In this document: positions 61,546 through 64,000 of the stretch, piece by piece
How positions within the stretch are numbered: the stretch's first letter is position 1
Layout: every line of letters begins with the position of its first letter
From: Myxococcota bacterium
Lineage (GTDB): Bacteria; Myxococcota_A; UBA9160; SMWR01
Direction of reading: 5' to 3'
Assembly (NCBI GenBank): GCA_039030075.1
Contig: JBCCEW010000003.1
Location: forward strand, 124,001-188,000
DNA length: 64,000 bases
Notes under the pieces: model-generated
What the model saw: only the letters and a program-made list of their open reading frames with translations
Told to the model about the DNA's origin: nothing
The model's database searches: none
Program-made: the position numbers and the translations under genes

Positions 61546-62757
61546 TCAGCCTCCGCTGGGGCGCAGGTCTCGGGGGAGCCCCAGCCCGCGCTCGCCGATG
61601 ATGTTGCGCTGGATGTTCGAGGCACCGCCCGCGATGGACGGGCCCATAGAGTACAGGAAGTTGTGCACGCCGCCGCGGAGCGTCCCCGAGCCGTCGTAGA
61701 TGCTGTCGTTTTCGACAATCGGCGCGAGCAGCCCGTCACCACCGAGCAGGTCGTAGGCCAGGCTCGCGACCCGCTCCATCACCTGGGTGGAGTAGAGCTT
61801 GATCATCATCATCGGCAGCATCACCTGCATCGCTTCGCCGCGGGACTCGGCCGAGAGCATGCGCAGGTTGGTGGTTTCGACGCAGCGCACGAACCCCTCG
61901 ACTTCCGCGATGCGATCGCGAATACCGGGCTCTTCGATGGCCGGTCGCCCCCCGCGCTCGGTCCGACGTGCGATCGCCAGCATCATCTCGAACTGCTGGC
62001 GCATCAGCGCCGGGTTGCCGATCAGGTTGCGTTCGTGGCGCAGGGTGGCCCGCGAGATCGTCCAGCCTTCGCCGCGCTTGCCGAGGATGTGGTCCGCGGG
62101 CGTGTGCACGTCGTTGAAGAAGACCTCGTTGAACTCCTCGCTCCCGGTCATCTGCTTCAGCGGGCGCACGTCGATGCCTTCGGCGTCCATGGGCACGAGC
62201 AGGTACGAGATGCCCGCGTGCTTGCCGGCGTCGGGCTCCGTGCGGAAGAGACCGAACATGTAGTGGGCTTCGCGCGCGTTGCTCGTCCAGATCTTCTGAC
62301 CGTTGATCACCCAGTGATCCCCATCGAGACGCGCGCTGGTCTGCAGCGAGGCGAGATCGCTCCCGGAGCCCGGTTCGCTGTAGCCCTGGCACCACTGCAT
62401 CTCTCCCGCCAGCGTCGGCGGAATGAAGCGGCGCTTCTGCTCCTCGGTGCCGAAGTCGAGCAGGGTCGGCACGAGCAGGCCCGGACCCTGGTTCAGGCGG
62501 TTGCCGGGCGCGCCGGTGCGCGCGTACTCCTCTTGGATGATGCGGTCGTAGAGCGGGTCGCTCTGGCGTCCGGCGCCGCCGTACTCGGCGGGAATGCTGC
62601 GGTAGACGTAGCCCGCCTCGATGCCGCGCTTGCGGAACAGACGCTCCTGTTCGTTGCGGGGCAGCTTCGCTTCGTCGCCTTGGAGCGGCCAGCCACGCAG
62701 GAACTCCTGCAGCTCGGCACGGAACGCTTCGTACTCGGGTCCGTAGGTGAGGTTCAT
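61546..62757 (-). CDS. Acyl-CoA dehydrogenase, subunit A of a pair
   Basis: A 403-residue acyl-CoA dehydrogenase of the FadE steroid/long-chain type: GYSEPGSGSDLASLQT near 130, KIWTSNAREAHYMFGLF near 160, and GDGLLAPIVENDSIYDGSG at the C-terminus, where the usual YEGT base is replaced by YDGS. HERNLIG near residue 250 supplies a Glu as in isovaleryl-type enzymes. Its ATG is directly after the stop of the partner gene, so a heteromeric complex is likely. Confidence 0.92.
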   Translation of the reverse strand: MNLTYGPEYEAFRAELQEFLRGWPLQGDEAKLPRNEQERLFRKRGIEAGYVYRSIPAEYGGAGRQSDPLYDRIIQEEYARTGAPGNRLNQGPGLLVPTLLDFGTEEQKRRFIPPTLAGEMQWCQGYSEPGSGSDLASLQTSARLDGDHWVINGQKIWTSNAREAHYMFGLFRTEPDAGKHAGISYLLVPMDAEGIDVRPLKQMTGSEEFNEVFFNDVHTPADHILGKRGEGWTISRATLRHERNLIGNPALMRQQFEMMLAIARRTERGGRPAIEEPGIRDRIAEVEGFVRCVETTNLRMLSAESRGEAMQVMLPMMMIKLYSTQVMERVASLAYDLLGGDGLLAPIVENDSIYDGSGTLRGGVHNFLYSMGPSIAGGASNIQRNIIGERGLGLPRDLRPSGG

Positions 62758-63837
62758 CTACCAGGCTCCCAGCTCGGCGATCCGCCGACGGTGTTGTTCG
62801 GGCGTCCCCCCCCAGGCCCGATCGAAGAGAACGCGCTTGAACCAGAGCTGGACGTCGCACTCCCAGGTGAAGCCCAGGCCGCCGTGCAGCTCGACCGACG
62901 CGCGCGCGACTTCGATGGCGCGGTCGGTGATGTGGCTCTTCGCGAGCGCCGCCGCATGGGCGGACTCCGCGGGCAACTCGTCCCAGGCGTGGGCGGCGTA
63001 CCAGTAGAGCGCGCGGGACGCCTCGACCTGGGTCGCCATGTCGGCGAGCTGGTGCTTCACCCCCTGAAACTGGGCGATCGGCGTCCCGAACTGTTCGCGG
63101 GTCTTCGCGTACTCGGTGGTCATCGTGACCAGGCGCCAGGCCGCGCCGAAGGCCTCGGCGGCCAACAGCACCGCGGCTGCATCACGCACGCGTGCGGCCG
63201 CTCCCGCATCGCCCTCGAGAATTTCGGCGGCCGCGCCGTCGAAGTGGAGCGTGGCGAGGGGGCGTCCTCGATCGATGCCGTTCTCGTCCTCGCAGCGCAC
63301 GCCGTCGGCCTGGGTCTCGACGACCGCGAAGCCACCGCCCGCCACGCCGACCACGCAGAACTCGGCGTGCCCACCGTGGGGGACGTGTTGCTTCTGGCCG
63401 CGCAGAGACCCGCCGTCGAGCCCAAGGCTCCACTGCTCCGGGTCCCAGCCATCCGCCCCGTCGGCGAAGGCCACGGTCGCAAGGGTCTCGCCCGACGCGA
63501 TGCCTGGAAGCCAGCGCTCGCGCTGGGCGTCGCTGCCCGCGAGCTGGATCGCCAGGCCAGCGAGGGCGTGGCCGAAGAGCGGCCCCGGCAGACAGCCCGC
63601 GCCCAGCTCCTCGAAGACGATCGCCAGCTCGAGCAGCTGCATGCCGGCGCCGCCGTGGGCCTCGTCGATCGCCAGGCCGGGAATGCCCATCTCGGCCAGG
63701 CCCTTCCAGAGGCCCGGGTCGTGGCCGGTGCCCGCGTCGAAGAGCTCCCGGAGCCGGGGCGGGGGACACTCGCCAGCGACGAAGCCCTGGACCGTTTCCT
63801 GGAGGAGCTGTTGCTCCTCGTTCAATCCAAAATGCAT
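62758..63837 (-). CDS. Acyl-CoA dehydrogenase, subunit B of a pair
   Basis: The 359-residue protein is the divergent partner: MHFGLNEEQQLLQETV, a weakened FAD/substrate loop, QFGTPIAQFQGVKHQLADM near 250 and ELHGGLGFTWECDVQ near 305. The C-terminal base motif is replaced by WGGTPEQHRR. Such partners with degenerate sites pair as alpha2beta2 in actinobacterial steroid degradation. AGGAG lies eight bases before ATG 63837. It is divergent from the last partial gene. Confidence 0.9.
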   Translation of the reverse strand: MHFGLNEEQQLLQETVQGFVAGECPPPRLRELFDAGTGHDPGLWKGLAEMGIPGLAIDEAHGGAGMQLLELAIVFEELGAGCLPGPLFGHALAGLAIQLAGSDAQRERWLPGIASGETLATVAFADGADGWDPEQWSLGLDGGSLRGQKQHVPHGGHAEFCVVGVAGGGFAVVETQADGVRCEDENGIDRGRPLATLHFDGAAAEILEGDAGAAARVRDAAAVLLAAEAFGAAWRLVTMTTEYAKTREQFGTPIAQFQGVKHQLADMATQVEASRALYWYAAHAWDELPAESAHAAALAKSHITDRAIEVARASVELHGGLGFTWECDVQLWFKRVLFDRAWGGTPEQHRRRIAELGAW

Positions 63838-63858
63838 GGGGGTTCTCCTGCGCCCCAT

Positions 63859-63900
63859 TTGGTAAACTATCTTGACTAAGCGGTCAACCCACCATAGACT
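63859..63900. promoter_or_regulatory. Divergent promoter with palindromic TTGAC/GTCAA core
   Basis: Rightward: TTGACT (63872-63877), 17 bases, TAGACT (63895-63900). Leftward: TTGACC (63887-63882), 17 bases, TACCAA (63864-63859). The two -35 boxes share the inverted repeat TTGAC-N6-GTCAA (63872-63887), so one repressor dimer could block both. The rightward start would fall within a few bases of the ATG at 63910, giving a nearly leaderless mRNA. Confidence 0.6.
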
Positions 63901-63909
63901 GGAAGCCTC

Positions 63910-64000
63910 ATGAGTGAAGCCACGATCCAAGACGCGGCGCAGTCGATCGCCGACATGAAGGAACGCAACTTCCCGCTGCTGGTTCAGTTGCTCACGCGGG
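63910..64000 (+). CDS. Partial CDS, unknown, runs off the window
   Basis: An ATG at 63910 opens a frame that reaches the end of the window (30 codons seen: MSEATIQDAAQSIADMKERN and on). GGAAG lies five bases upstream. Too short to assign. It is divergent from the acyl-CoA dehydrogenase pair and shares its promoter region, so a role in the same pathway, or as its regulator, is likely. Confidence 0.55.
   Translation, partial: MSEATIQDAAQSIADMKERNFPLLVQLLTR

Noticed and set aside
60889-63879. 996-codon plus-strand open frame
   Set aside because: It lies antisense to the sigma factor and the acyl-CoA dehydrogenase pair, which carry full family motifs; long antisense frames are expected in high-GC DNA.

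Overview
The window is high-GC DNA (roughly two-thirds G+C) packed with short intergenic gaps, many GTG and TTG starts, and 1- and 4-base stop/start overlaps. Outer-membrane barrels, many lipoproteins, an HpnN-like hopanoid RND protein, a PEP-CTERM protein, an ECF sigma/anti-sigma pair and a probable UGA-encoded selenoprotein point to a Gram-negative, deltaproteobacterium-like lineage (Myxococcota/Binatota-type). That placement is inference from gene content, not phylogeny. I saw no rRNA, tRNA, CRISPR array, insertion sequence or prophage gene.

Layout. 0-9 kb: zinc alcohol dehydrogenase, serine hydrolase and aldehyde dehydrogenase around an AT-rich palindromic operator, then HpnN-like RND protein, a DapB-like reductase and two envelope proteins. 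9.5-24.4 kb: luciferase-like and SDR oxidoreductases, two hydrolases, a redoxin/VOC/SDR operon whose redoxin carries an in-frame UGA in a U-x-x-C motif, TauD-type dioxygenase, a poly-Gly beta-propeller lipoprotein, a carotenoid oxygenase with its TetR regulator and twin operators, and an L,D-transpeptidase. 24.4-35.5 kb: DUF3604 protein, two tandem kinase-like proteins, acyl-CoA dehydrogenase and crotonase, lipoproteins, PEP-CTERM protein, and a dihydrouridine synthase/FAD dehydrogenase/membrane protein operon. 35.5-43.3 kb: a co-directional surface-protease locus with a TPR beta-barrel, a small secreted protein, an ECF sigma factor, an anti-sigma factor whose C-terminal domain looks like a subtilase propeptide, and two S8 proteases. 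43.6-51.3 kb: crotonase, ChrR-type cupin, a rhodanese/DUF4202/CysK/GYF operon, a retropepsin-like lipoprotein, cytochrome c, VOC and PuuD-like membrane proteins. 51.5-64 kb: two thiolase-like and two DUF35 proteins in one operon, K+ channel plus UspA-like protein, amidohydrolase and TetR, sigma factor plus two-component system, and an acyl-CoA dehydrogenase pair beside a divergent promoter.

Taken together, the metabolic genes (acyl-CoA dehydrogenases, crotonases, thiolase-like/DUF35 complex, KstD-like flavoprotein, LLM and SDR oxidoreductases, ALDH, carotenoid oxygenase) fit an organism that degrades isoprenoid, steroid or other hydrophobic carbon. The strongest unusual signals are the selenocysteine redoxin with its SECIS-like hairpin and the sigma/anti-sigma-propeptide/subtilase locus.
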